From the NCBI RefSeq assembly GCF_029227915.1, contig NC_079875.1:7809001-7873000 (forward strand): DNA of 64,000 nt, read 5' to 3'. The position numbers and the translations under genes were made by a program. The notes beneath the pieces were generated by a model that saw nothing but the letters and a program-made list of their open reading frames with translations, was not told the origin of the DNA and made no database searches. Shown piece after piece: positions 23,654 to 35,880 of the stretch (within the stretch, counting starts at the first letter, position 1; each line of letters opens with the position of its first letter). Source of the stretch: Hydractinia symbiolongicarpus. Lineage: Eukaryota > Cnidaria > Hydrozoa > Anthoathecata > Hydractiniidae.

Positions 23654-25326
23654 ATGTCATTGTGCCGATCTGAGTTCAATTACAAGTTGTATTATCATTT
23701 GACCAATGTTCCAGCTGTTGTAGTAATATGTATACTTCAGTTATATACATATCGACAAACGAAAAAGTTAAAACCGCTGCTACCATTTTCTTTTTTCACA
23801 AATAATGATCACAAAAGGACTTCCACTGTTCTGGCATTTGGAGCCATTGCAAACACATTTATTGAAATTTTGATATCTAAGAAAAGCTTAATGTTTGGGA
23901 CACAGAGTTGGGTTTTTATACCGTTAACAAATCTTGTGTCAGTAGCAGAAATTGGCTTTCTTTATTTCCCCATATTCACCTGCATCCATTCTCCGTATGT
24001 TACTTTAGCATCCGTTCTTGGTGCCATTTATACAATGTTTATTACAATTGGGATTTTTGTCCGCTTGTTTCATGTCAAATGTGAAGGTGAATCCCAGCTG
24101 GGTGTTCAAGTATTGTCAGGATTTGCGATTTTACCAGACATTGTATGTTCTTTTGGGATTATGTTCAAGTTTATTCATCAAATCTTTAAAAGCATAAAAA
24201 CAGGTGTTCATGAAGAACGTAAAGATAAAATACTGAAAAAATATCAGCAACAGTATGTTAAAAAACTGTTTAATCTATCTCCCTTTGAAGGCTCTTTAAA
24301 TTTATTTACCAAATATATTTATAAAAAAGATCCTTATTTTAAATTTTCAACGATCGTTTTATCATCTGTGATAATTATCATCACTTCATTTTATCAGATT
24401 GCAATCACTGGTCTGTTTTACTTGCATTATATGATAAAATACTCAGAAAGGTATTTGGTGATTCAGAGAGCAATGTTTCGTGCCATAATAACATCGGCTG
24501 CCTTTGTGTTACTGATTGGTATGTTACAGTTATTTTTCTTCATGAAGACTCATCGAAAAGATATGAGAAATGTGTACAAAAAAGGTCCCAAAGAAATAAC
24601 AATATCAAATACTTCGACCATTAAGCGAAATCTATTTTTTCCTGGTTACTTCATTGCCCATATGGTGTTTGGAATAGTGGTGTGTCTGATGTTTATCTTT
24701 TTCTTCGCAATACTTTTCATTTTACTGATGGAGGTATGTCCTGATTGCTATGAAAAAGTTATTGTTCCAGCATTAAAAAAGGTTTATGGTCTTTTTATTA
24801 TACCGATTGTGATTTACATCGTACAACGCAGTCTAGTTTTCTTTGTGTTCAGTCCGAGAATCAAAGACGGTCAAGAATTTATCAGGAAGATGGGATTGTA
24901 TCACATTGTTCTTTATTTTTTAATGTTCTATAATTTACTGCTTGGTGTGTTCTCGTGTTTGTACACCGTCTTCTTACCACCATTGTAAGTCTTGTTTGCT
25001 TGGGAAGAATTGATCGTATTGTAATGAATCCGAAATATTTCAAACGCTTCCATCGTGGTCATCTGGCATATCTTAGCTTCTTGAAAATGGAAGGAGTTCA
25101 TAAGAATCCGATTATGAGATGTTTCTGCCACATCCTTTTTGCGCTGGTATCCAATCAACGATACTTTAATCCACGCGACACCAAGATTTTCAGGATTTCT
25201 CCTACTTCATACAGAGTATCACCAAGAGCACTCAACCGATGGCATCTTGCCGTTATGTTAATTCGAAATCCAGTTTTGATGCAACATCGAATAAAGGCAA
25301 AGCAAAGCACCTATGGAGCCCTTTAA
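23654..25326 (+). CDS. STRA6-like receptor for retinol uptake (one frameshift at ~24975)
   Basis: STRA6 is a multi-pass plasma-membrane receptor that takes retinol from retinol-binding protein. The frame from the ATG at 23654 to 24975 encodes many hydrophobic helices. Recognisable family blocks are a YIYKKDPYFKFS segment before a helix ending in an IYQVA-like FYQIA, and a THRKDMRNVYKKG loop. The C-terminal portion (24976-25326) carries LGRID, YLSFLKME and LNRWHLAVMLIRNPVL, matching the STRA6 C-terminus. The two parts lie in different frames: one base is missing after 24975, and realigning there gives continuous family similarity. About 557 residues in total versus about 667 in human. The bases before the ATG (TTATTGTTTCAG) look like a 3' splice site, so a 5' exon probably lies upstream. 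No intron interrupts the coding block, unlike vertebrate STRA6. It is either a real frameshift (pseudogene) or an assembly error. Confidence 0.82.
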
Positions 25327-28300
25327 TACGTAAAATCACAATATCTCATGAAGGCTTCGCAAAAGACTCTCTACTTCTCAGTCTAAACGTTTCGTTGTGT
25401 CGCCGAAAGGGAGAGGTGGGGAGAGGACGATAGTTTAACAGCTTAACAACACAGACAAATGTACATTATTCTAACATTTTTATTATTCTAACATTTTTAT
25501 ATAATAACATGGCGACGACAACTTGGAAAAGTGGAAAACATAATAAACACCCTCTTGAATATGAGCTATCTTTTTTATTATATTATTACCCCTTTTTTTA
25601 TTTTTTTATTGGTTTCTGATATCTAGGTTTTTGTTCAACACAGATCCACGGACATAATATACATTGTATATATATATCGAACATTGATTGGACGTTTTTA
25701 TTAGCTTTTTCTCATCTATCATTAAGTCGATTGATGTGGGTTATAGGAGGGCGGAGGGGTGCGAGTGTAGCACTAAATGCCCTACCCACATAACTTCTTT
25801 CATGTTGGGTTTTAAGTGATAATATTTTGCTACGAATGATGTCCGTTACATAACAATTTAAAATCATGCCTTAGCGATGACTGTCAACAATAGTTTTTGA
25901 GTTTTCAAAGATGCACTGTTTGGCATATATTACTTATTTCGCCGAAAAATAATCAAATTTTTTCTTGCTTTGACAATTTTAGTGAGATTTTAACTTTTTA
26001 GACGCTCTTTACTTACTGATTAAGGCGTTGATTACACAGAAAGTCAGACATTAGCGAGACATACGTGTATTTTGTGCTTGGAAATATTATCTTTTGACTA
26101 TTTTGGATCAAGAAACATAACCACACATGGCACCAACCACACAAAAACATCATGAAACGGGGAAAAAAACGAAATTTTGTAAGGCGTACGAAAATTCCTA
26201 ATATATAAAAAAATCACAAATTTTGAGATGGTGGGTGTACCCACCTGCTTAAAATTTTCTCAAAATGTGATCTTTTTATTTAAAAACGGAAGAAATTCAG
26301 CTACACAAAGGCTCAGGCTTAGTGGGTTAATATGCCAGCTACGGCTTTTTTGCTCCCCCAGCCCCTCACACCTAATTTCACTCCCTTCGGCATGTATAGC
26401 GTTAAATGGCTATTGCTATTTTCTTTGTTATGGTTATTTCCAAAACACGCGTAAATATCTTCGCTATAATTTTTTTACAAGAGTTTGGGCACCTTTTTGA
26501 CATAGCAAGTCCTACCACCGTTTTTATAGGTCAAACTGTACAGGCGTGCAAGTTAAACTGGATAGATGAAAACATAATTACATCACCACGTACCTTAACG
26601 TACCACCACGTAAACCCTTAAAATAGCACCTAGTCTCTTTATTAATAATACCCGTATTCTGTCTGTTTGTCGGCAATATGGTAGACGAGAGTTGCAAAGA
26701 CTTCCTTGATCTTGCGCGAAGTCATTGAAAAGCGGGGGGTTCTTTTAATTTCATTTTATTATATCTATTTCTTTTATTGTGTTTTATTTAATACCTAATA
26801 AAATAATTATGATTAAGATGTGTAAAAAGTTTTTACCTATAAAAAAAACACAAAGATTATTAAATTCGACTACACTAATTCAATTTTAAACCCCGGGTAC
26901 GCTATCTGATCCGTTCCGTTGATGAGTACAACGTGAATTTCGAGCGATTGCAGCATGTCTGTTGAACGATCTAAAGAAGCGGTGGTTATTTTGAAGGAGG
27001 TTTGTAGATAATTATTGACCCTTTTGTCTTCTAAGAGCTTTGTACTTTTGTATTTATTTCTTATAATGTATATATAATACAATATAAACTGTTTTGTCTA
27101 TCTGTACCGGGCAATATTACCCGAGGTTAAAAGTATAGACCGAGCTTGTGACTGAAGGTAAAATTTCTCGGAAAAGATAGATAAAACAGTTTACATTGTA
27201 TTTAGTAAATGACAGCTATTTTGCTTGGATTTGTAGAAACCAAGATTATTTTCTAACGATTTTCAAATGATAACAATGTAAAATCCAGGTTTTAATGAAG
27301 AAAAGAAAACGTTCGATTTAAAGTTCATTTTATCAATTTTTAAATAAATACATGTACAAAGAGAAAACAAAAGAAGTTAAAAGAAGAGTCTATCACACAA
27401 ATTCGACGTCTTTTTGCTTGTTGCGCACTGTGCTGATGGATGTTTATATTAAAAACGCAGTTATTTATGTGTGCACTATCGAACATGGATTTAAAATTAT
27501 CAACATTCCTCGATGATGAGATGGATGTAGTGTTTGTAATGTTTTGCAAATGACGCTTTATCAATTTTTTTTATGATGAAATAGATAGAATTGTTAATAT
27601 TTTGTAAAGGTCGAATTTTACCACGGTTGTTTGGACTGGTTATGTCTGACATGTGTTATACGTTGTTTACCTAAAGGCGTGTAATAGGATTTTAAAATTT
27701 CGATGTTTTTGTGACCACTAATTGAAAAAGTTGAATTGGATGAACGTCGTTGTTTAGGAGAGTTGAAATGGCTGTTTTTCTGGGGGAGTGTTTCAAAATT
27801 TTGGATTTACTGCATCTTGATTTTTAAGTCTGTAAGTATGTAGCTAGCGATTTTTAACGACTCTTCGGCAATGTTATTTGTTTACATTTGTAGCTACCAT
27901 TATGGTTACTATAAGGTTAAAGTTTATACCATGCTGTATAAAGCCCGTAGTTTAGGCTTTTTAGCCAGTCAGCGCTGCAGATTCTCCGTATAAACCGGTT
28001 GAAGATAGCTATCAGTTAATACAGCCATATAAATCTTAAACAAAACAATTTTAAGACTTCCGATAAAAACGTCGATTTTGAGGGAGCATCCTAAAGCCAG
28101 CTAGCTAGCTAGCCATATTTATTCCCATTGCGTTAAGTGTTATATTCAGTTTGATATAAGAGATTTTTATCCTTTTTAAACTGACAATGAATTTTGCAAA
28201 ATTCACAAAAAAAAATTCAATTCCTTAAAATCAAACTGTTGTTTTTTTCCGAAAATGATACTATGCCTATAGATCGCATTGTTGTCAACAATCTGCACAT

Positions 28301-28679
28301 TGGTGTGCAACATGGTTTGCCCGTACTAGGCACTTAGAGTGTTGTTGCGATTAATTTTTAAACTTTGGTGAAAACGTATTTCACAAAATAAAAAAAATTC
28401 TGGCCGACAGTTTTTGCTATGATAGGATAACAGGTTGTAAACTGTGTTTTTATTTCCAGCTAAAGTTGTGGGAAAGGTAATTATTGGAAAAATGTTACAA
28501 AAAATATTATTTGCGACCTATCGTACTGAAACCTAAGTGTGCAGCATGGTTTGCGCTCAATCTGACGTTCAACGTTATGACGGTTTTATTGTTGTAAGCG
28601 CACCACTGAATTTGTGACATCGTACACCTGTGATAGCAAACCTTGTAGTCGGAGGTACCAAATGTTCTTCCTGCAACAA
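25327..28679. other. No gene recognised; AT-rich intergenic DNA
   Basis: After the STRA6-like stop codon come AT-rich sequence and a few short repeats, including the foldback at 27077-27206 and a diverged copy (about 28230-28570) of the repeat family also seen at 5555-5990. Short open frames (for example 26228-26500) have no features of real exons. Confidence 0.5.
27077..27206. repeat. Foldback/MITE-like element with ~28-bp inverted arms
   Basis: AATACAATATAAACTGTTTT (27077 onward, continuing GTCTATC) is answered near 27177-27206 by GATAGATAAAACAGTTTACA followed by TTGTATTTA. The arms enclose about 70 bp with no coding capacity. Confidence 0.65.
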
Positions 28680-28953
28680 AAGGCCGTTTTCCACTTCAAG
28701 AAAATTTTCCGCCGACCGGCACGGAACGGAACAGAAACGTTTCTGAGCATGCGTACTTCAAATGTTTACATCACATGAGCAGAAAATTTTCTTGTATGTT
28801 CCATTCCGAGGAAAGTTGGATCGAGTTCAACTTTTCTATTCCTTTCCGTGCGGAAACAATAGGAAAAAATATTAGGCAATTAGGTTCGCTTATTTCTTCA
28901 GAATCGCGCCACAAATCATCTAGAGTTTAGTATTGGAAAGTAGGAGACATAAT

Positions 28954-30029
28954 ATGGACGCACAAGAAGAGGAAACCCAAACTTGGACTGATATTTATAA
29001 TGTCAATGAAGATTTCAGTATCTAGCTGCCCCAAGGTTTCAACAGCTACTACTGCAACAACAACAGTGCGAAAATTTTGACAATGAAGGCCAGGTGGAAA
29101 ATGGAACACAGAAGATTTCCTTGGACACAGGAGATCACCTTGCTGATCTTATAGAAGAAATAAGAAATTATAGATGCTTGTGGGATACCTCCTGTAGAGC
29201 ATTCAAGGAGTAACCAAAAAAAAACAGGCATGGACTCTCGTGGCTACAAAGTTTCAACTTAGCGGTATGTAAACTTTTTTTAGCTAGCTACACTAAATGC
29301 ATGGAAACATGTCAGTTTTTAGTTTTTGTTTATATTTTTAGCTTAACCTTAGTGAAATATATGTGTCATAACTTTAGTGTTGAAAAACAAGTTATATATA
29401 TTTATAGTCAGCTTATTTTTGCATGCCTTTTTGTTACAAGTTTTAAATCAATTTTTGTCCGTTACAGCCAAAGAAGTACAAGCTCAATGGACAAAACTTA
29501 AGGAAAATTATCGAAGGTGCATGAAGCGACGAGAAAAGGCAACTCGGTCCGGAGCTGGATTAAAAAATCTTCCAACATGTCAATGTTTTCGGGAGTTAGA
29601 GTTCATAAGCGATACAGTAACGAATAGAGCTATAACCAGCAACGTACCAAACATATTTTCACCACCACAATCTCCTAGTTTACATGGCCAAAAGACTTAT
29701 GTAAATGAATTTACATCACCAGTTCTTTGCTCTGGTGCTAGGAAATCACCTGGTTTTGCCGTGTCAACTACTCCAACTAGCACCATAACAAGCACTCAAA
29801 AAAGCGAAAAAATTCAAATGATATTGACAGCTTGTTAATGGCTTCCATCAAACGCGACTTAAGACAAGCAACAACATTGCAGCCAAAAGAGGAGGAAAGA
29901 GATCAAGATACTTTGTTTTGTTTAAGTTTGGTGCAGGAATTCAAGGACCTAACAGCAAAGAATAAGAGACTGGCGAGAGTGAGAATCATGCTAGTATTTT
30001 GTGATCTTCATGAAGATGATAATGAATGA
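28954..30029 (+). pseudogene. MADF-BESS DNA-binding partner protein of the Harbinger element
   Basis: In these elements the MADF/Myb-like protein binds DNA and helps bring the transposase to the ends and the nucleus. An N-terminal segment starts with ATG at 28954 but meets a TAG about 24 codons later. MADF pieces follow in shifted frames: LADLIEEIRNYRCLWDTSCRAFKE, then a KKKQAWTLVATKFQ piece. An apparent intron runs from about 29263 (GTATGT) to 29466 (GTTACAG). The second half, from AKEVQAQWTKLKENYRRCMKR to FRELEFI, is intact. A BESS motif, DTLFCLSLVQEFKDLTAKNK, lies in the block ending at 30029, one frame away from the preceding block; the slip is near 29800-29820 in an A-rich run. Several lesions make this copy a pseudogene. 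Confidence 0.78.
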
Positions 30030-30149
30030 CATTACTTTTTAGACTTTTTAAATTTTTATTGTACTATATTTCCCAAGATTATTTATTTACAGCTACATGC
30101 TTTTTATGAGAACTAGCTTTTTTTCAGCCACAATATTATGCCCTTCTAT

Positions 30150-31356
30150 CAAAGTTATTATGAACACTGTTAACGTATTCTGTTTGCCATGGGACTTGTC
30201 CTTTACCTTCACAAAAGAAATCTCTGAAATTCTCTCTGACTGTCTTTGCATCTCTGGAGTAGCTGTTTGAACCGAAATTATTCTGAAAAGACACATCCCC
30301 TCACACTGTGCAATATCACTTCTCCAAGAACCTAGCTGTGAACCACTTCTAGCATCTGTGTCAATCAACTGTGGGGGGGGGGGCAGTATTGGTAAGGGAT
30401 TCAAATTCTTTTTTGCTCATTAAGTAATAATTGGCCTCCGAAATATCTGAAATCTGGTTGCCAAAATTCCAAAAGTGTTCTCGATTATTCGCCTGCATCA
30501 GCCGATAGTTAAACATACGTTCTTTTATGCCAAGTGCATCTCTTGAATATGGTTTCATTAAATTGATTTTTAAGGGAAATGCCTTATCACCAACAAGAAC
30601 GTAAGGATAAATTTTTTCACTGTACCAAATTTTCTCTGGATGTGGAAAATTCAGTTTATTCTTAAGGATTGAAACAATAAGGCTGCTACTCGAAAACACC
30701 CCTCCATCACTATTTCTACCAGAATCTCCAATATCCACCATGATGAATTGGTAGTTGGCATTGCACACAGCCATTAAGACTAAAGACTGTGTTTTTTTGT
30801 AACTGAAAAACATCGTGCCCGATCTTGCAGGAGCCTGCATTACTACGTGTTTTTGATCGATAGCACTAAGTCAGTGGTTAAATTGCCACTTCGTTTCAAA
30901 ATCATTAGCGATTTGCTTCCATTGTTCCTCTGTTCCAGGACATGGCATTAAAACATCCCATAGTACAACAGTTGTTTCGTTTATAAGTTGTCCAATACTG
31001 GTGGGACTTATACGAAAACTAGCTGCTATCGTGACTTGTGCATCACCGGTAAATATATAACGTAGCGTAACGCTTAAACGTTCGCTTGGACCAATTGACT
31101 CCCTCTTCTTGGATGACTTTTGTATGTACGGTCCCACTTGATGAAGATGTTCGTATTGAGTAGGGTTCATACGGAAATATTGAAAAAACAGAGCATGGTC
31201 ATGTAGCTTCATTTCTGTTATAAGCAAGTGAAATTCACCTTTCTCTTTTCTTTCTTTATATATTTGACGAATCCACATGCTTTTCTCACATCTCTTCTTC
31301 TTTAAGCGATTTCGAAGCAATAAAAGCTTTTTTGTTGTTACACTTAATCGCGCCAT
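30150..31356 (-). pseudogene. HARBI1-like DDE transposase (one nonsense codon, one frameshift)
   Basis: The ATG is at 31356 (MARLSVTTKKLLLL). Matches to the PIF/Harbinger family: an N-terminal helical region with a YIFTGDAQVTIAASFRISPT helix-turn-helix-like segment; the first catalytic Asp in LSAID; the second in VLVGDKAF; then a conserved NYRLMQANNR region and a C-terminal FVKVKDKSHGKQN that resembles the usual family end. A TGA at 30871-30873 sits where relatives have Cys just before the first Asp. A frameshift lies in the 11-base G run at 30373-30383. The rest of the reading frame is open. The catalytic core is otherwise preserved, so inactivation looks recent. Confidence 0.87.
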
Positions 31357-32167
31357 ATTTGTTTACTTTATGTATTGAAAAAGTGCGCCAGAAATGAAGT
31401 AGAAATTACTGGCAGAAAATTTTCTTTCTTTTCTGTTCCGTTCCGTTTCCTTCCCATTCCGTTCCGTGGAAGATTTTCTGGAAGTGGAAAACGGCCTTAA
31501 GCGTTTATATATGTTAGGACCGAGGATAATACTGGCAAATAATTTCGCTAAGTTTACTAAAAATTCAAGGATACGTCAAACCCTATTAAATTTCCTATGT
31601 AGCCATGCTATTCTTATTACTCGTCGAAAAAATGGAAAGGCGTAAAAAATCATTGATCACGTTTTCAAAGTCTCTGATACTTGAGGGTAGAAGGTACAAG
31701 CATTTTACTTTTATATTGTAAAAGTTATATCATTAAACTCAGCTCCCTATGGGCATGAAAAAGGTGCCTGCGTTTTTTTTCTAAAAACATATTTTTAATT
31801 TTATTACGAAAAAATGATTTTGGTACTCCTTCGTTTATAAAAATAAACTTTATCACATGGTAACCTCTAAATGGTACATTTTTTTCAAAAAAACAAACAC
31901 CTTTAGAGAGCTTAATATCTTGTTAATAATTATGTGCTAATTCTGTCTAGATATATTGAAGTTTCTGTACCTTCTACCCTAAAATGTAGAACAACATCGA
32001 CAAAAATATGTTTACGAGATAAACAGCATTGAACATCCTCACGCTTCAGTAACTCGCAACAAAGAAAATAATTTCTTTAGGTTTGCATGCTCCGTAGGAT
32101 ACAGAATTGTGCTGATGCGTCATGATTCTACAGCATGTGGCTATTTTTTTAATAAATTATTTATATA

Positions 32168-32260
32168 CTAGTCGACAAGGCCCGTGGAAAAATCCACTTA
32201 GGTAAAAGCCCAATGAAAAAATAGTTGCTTTAGATGTTTTGCTGATGTCAGCAGTGTATA
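32168..32260 (-). mobile_element. Helitron-like 3' end (fragment)
   Basis: Read on the minus strand: hairpin GTGGATTTTTCCAC (32184-32197), 12 bases, then CTAG (32168-32171) followed by T. A hairpin 10-12 bases from a terminal CTRR is the Helitron 3' signature. No Rep/helicase gene is present, so at most this is a non-autonomous copy. Confidence 0.4.
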
Positions 32261-32279
32261 TACAAAAAAAATGTTCTTA

Positions 32280-33800
32280 AAATCTTACACCAAATGTCAA
32301 ATGTCAAATAGCATTAAATCCTCCACACAAATCTTACACAAAATAAAAAAGAACAGCATGCAAGGTGCAAAATCTAGTTGATAAAAACTTACAACAACGA
32401 CACTCACAACATCAACACTCACAACACCCACCAAACCGACAGTTACAACACCGACAGTCACAACACGGATAATAACAATGTTAGAAATAACACATCTCAA
32501 ATATGCACATCTTATAAGTGATATGTTGAAAACCCTCAGTATTTTATTCTGAAATGTCAAGAAGGAGGCCTGCAAGAGTTAGCAAAAATCAACAAAAATA
32601 AGTTCTTTACACATTTTAAATACTGTCTTTCCCTTAAAAGCTTATACAAAAATATGAAAAAGCCATAGTTTGGAAAACATCAAATTCACTTCGCTTGCAT
32701 ACCATCCTCTCCCGCTAAGTTACACAAAATGTAAAAATCAACCAGTTAAGAACACAAAAATTTACTTTTTTAGTATGATGATCCATACTGCCCTTTACCA
32801 ACAATTTTAAACCTAAATGTCAAAAAATCAATAAGCTAAGAATAAACTTAAATCAACAAACATTGTATATATACGGCTCATAAACAAAGGTTTACACAAA
32901 ATGTAAAACAGATCGGTTTTTGAGAAACACATCTAAATCAACAAAAATAAGTTCATTCAGCATGTCGTATATTTCCATTACACATTAACCTTCCACAAAA
33001 AGGTTATGAAACACATCAAAATTTAAAAAAAAATCAGTAATTTTAGTGCATATATACAGTCCACTCGTTTAGATTACAAAATATAAAAAACAAAAACAGT
33101 TTCAGTCAGAACATATATAATTTTTTTATCATCAGCAAACATTTATCCCTATAAAATTTTGTAAAATTCTCAAGAAAAACAAAAACGTGAAACCATGGAA
33201 TTTTCTTCCAGCAAAAATTACATCACATACAGTTAGTTCTCGCAAGCAATAGTTTATAATACAAAATATAAAGACAGTTGTTTATATAGTCTGAAGATGT
33301 ACTTAGTGTACGAAAAGCTTAACAAATAAATGATTTTTAACTTTCAAACTTGTTTTTTTTTTTTTTTTAATTAGTATAATATGGCTGTTATTTTTACCGA
33401 TAAAGATCAGCTTTTCAACAGCTCACAGTGAAGTCTGATTCTACAAAGATTAATTCTTTCAGTATATATGTTGCATGTGGTCTATTTCCACAAAAGTTTA
33501 CACAAAATTTCAAAAAAGAGCATTTTGCAACACGAACAATATGAACTGACAACCATACCATCCTCTCATAAATTTTTTTAACCCAAAGTCATAAACCCGC
33601 TTACATAAATTTCCAATCAAATGTCAAAAAACCTTGTAAAAAAACCTGGCATTTTACATGTAGGCTGACAAAAGTTTAACAGGATGAGGAAACAAAACAA
33701 TAAAAATTAACTTAACACACACACTTTAAATTCTATAAAATTCGTTTCACTTGTCATATTGTGGTCTCCTTGTAAAGTTTACAGGAAATGTGAAAAAATT
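32280..33800. repeat. Degenerate long-period repeat array
   Basis: Variants of 'TTACACAAAATGTAAAA' recur near 32335, 32720, 32890, 33073, 33250, 33493 and 33775. Variants of 'ATCAACAAAAATAAGTTC' recur near 32586 and 32937, and 'ATACCATCCTCTC' near 32700 and 33557. Period and unit borders are blurred by divergence. Confidence 0.45.
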
Positions 33801-34813
33801 ATTCTCTATGGGCATAAAAATGTGTCACAATATCTTAAAAGTTCAAGAAAGATTTTGTAGCTAGCTTGTTACATCATAATTCGTTTTCAAAAAAGAAGAA
33901 CTCATAGATTAGAGCTAGCTATGGGATGGAGCTTTGAATCTAACATTAGCTAGCTAGCTAACAAAACAGTATAGCTATATATACCTAAGACACCTAGTTA
34001 AATTTACTTAAGCTGGGGAGACTGAGCTACGTAGCTAGCTATTTATGCTTACTACAACATATAAAGGAAAAAAATAGCAATGTAAAAATTATGACATTTG
34101 CAGTTAGTTCAACAAACCAAAACTTTCCATTTCACTGGCGCATTTGTTTGGTAGCCAGCTAACAGCTTTATGCAGCATTTTGAATTTTAGGACATTAATT
34201 ATGCAAACAATTGTAAACAAATACCAGCTTTTTTATAAAAAACGCGGTAAAATATAAAAATTAAAGAATTTGAAGCTCCAATGGATTTTTTTGAGAATGC
34301 GATTCCGTTTCACAATTTTAAGTGTGCTACATATAAAAACGGAACGTCTAATAATATAAAAGTTCTTACTTTTTCTCAATTCCAATTCACTTGAAACTCT
34401 AGAATTCATTTTCTACTTCTAACTTTACTTTACTACTTCCTAGCTCCACTCTTCACTTCCGAAGTAACTTCTTGTGGCTTTCAACTTTATTTGCTTACTT
34501 CCACTTCTTTACTTAGAGTTTTCTTTCTCTGAATCACTTTTCACATTTTTTTCAAGACGAAGGGACCGTTCTGTTTTTGTTGTTTTTTTTGGTGGCGAGA
34601 GGACACCATTTTTGAAAAGTTAGCCGTTTAATTTATTTCAGCAAATCAAATTGAGTCGTTTTCATCACGTGATGTAAACAAAGTTAACTCGCTAGCAAAA
34701 CGGACATATTTTTTTCGGCAACATCAAAGATCTTTTTCGGCGACATCAAAGAAAAATAAGCATATCAACTTTGCCTGTTACAGAGACACAGAAATAGCGT
34801 ATTATTATATAGG

Positions 34814-35180
34814 CTAGTCGATAAGGCCCGTGGAAAAATCCAATTAGGCAGGATAAGAGAAAAACAACCGTCATTTAAATTTTGCTGACGTCAGCAGAGA
34901 CCTGTCAGAACACAAAATATTTTTTTTCAGAAATGTGTATGCCTGTTGCCTTCATCGTATAGATGTTGAAACGTTGATCAAGAAAATGTATAAGATTGTG
35001 TAATTGAGACAAACAGATGCAGAGATATGAGGGTTTAAAGGTTTTTTAAGACGTCGTTATTCCGCCCATTCCGAAAGGGATTCGGCGACCCAGGTTTGGA
35101 AAACTTACCCAAACTTGTCCCAGGTAGTTTCTAGTTACCCACGCAGGAGATGACGTCAGGTATTTCCACCCATTTCCAAG
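34814..35180 (-). mobile_element. Helitron-like non-autonomous element, copy 2
   Basis: CTAG at 34814-34817, 12 bases, then the hairpin at 34830-34843 (one arm mismatch). The body includes GCTGACGTCAGCAGAGACC and a 'TTGATCAAGAAAATGTATA' segment. It is strongly similar to 35381-35880. Similarity to copy 3 continues a little outside the CTAG, so the true border is uncertain. Confidence 0.42.
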
Positions 35181-35380
35181 TTATTTAGCCTTAAATTTAA
35201 AAGTGCAATGCAATGACTTCCCTAATCTTAATATACTTTCCTTTGACGTCAATATTGTTCTAACGTCAAAGTTTGCTAATTTACAGAACAAATTTATAGG
35301 GAATGTTTTATAGGCTTTATCAAAGAAATTTTATCCACTTTGCAAAAGTCACAGACAGAACTGGCGTATTATTACATAGA

Positions 35381-35880
35381 CTAGTCAATAAGGCCCGTGG
35401 AAAAATCCACTTTGGCAGGATAACAGAGAAAAACAACCGTCATTTAAACTTTGATGACGTCAGCAGAGACATGTCAGAACACAAATTTTTTTTTTCAGAA
35501 ATGTGTATGCCTGTTGCCTTCATCGTATAGATCTTGAAACACTGATCAAGAAAATATATATGATCATGTGCTTTAGATGAGCGGTTAATGAGATATAAGG
35601 GTATAAATATTTTGCTGACATCAGCAAAGGCCCGTGAAAACACAAAATTTTTTTTAAAAAAATTTATATAGCTGTTACCTTCCTCGTATAGATCTTGAAA
35701 CGCTGATCAAGGAAATGTATAGGATCATGTACTTTTGACAAACGGTTGCTGAGATATATTAGAGTTTGAAGGTTTTTTTATGACGTCATTTACCCGTCCA
35801 TTCCGAAACGGATTCGGTGACCCAGGTTTAAAAAACTTACCCAAATTGGTCCCAGGTAGTCCCAAGTTACCCACATTAAA
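35381..35880 (-). mobile_element. Helitron-like non-autonomous element, copy 3
   Basis: CTAG at 35381-35384 and the perfect hairpin GTGGAAAAATCCAC at 35397-35410 (plus strand). The body repeats its own middle segment (about 35440-35560 and 35600-35760), and both parts match copy 2. The end near 35880 carries the 'CCCAGGTAG..AAGTTACCCAC' segment also seen at 35110-35140. Confidence 0.42.

Larger units (their letters stand above)
28680..31498. mobile_element. PIF/Harbinger DNA transposon (two genes, both damaged)
   Basis: Inverted ends begin AAGGCCGTTTTCCACTTC at 28680 and its complement ends at 31498. Similarity continues for more than 30 bp, with further GGAACGGAACAGAAA motifs inside both ends. 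The two genes are those expected for PIF/Harbinger: a MADF-BESS (Myb/SANT-like) protein on the plus strand and a HARBI1-type DDE transposase on the minus strand. A 3-bp duplication is not clean: AAA on the left versus TAA or TTA on the right, depending on the exact end chosen. Confidence 0.9.

Noticed and set aside
24984-24989. GTAAGT right at the end of the first STRA6-like frame, a perfect splice donor
   Set aside because: The following bases, read one frame over, continue STRA6 similarity (SLVCLGRID), so they are coding rather than intron.
33948-34040. Frequent GCTAGC/TAGCTAGC runs here and near 14863, 28100, 53836
   Set aside because: Short self-complementary simple repeats common in this sequence; no consistent element structure.
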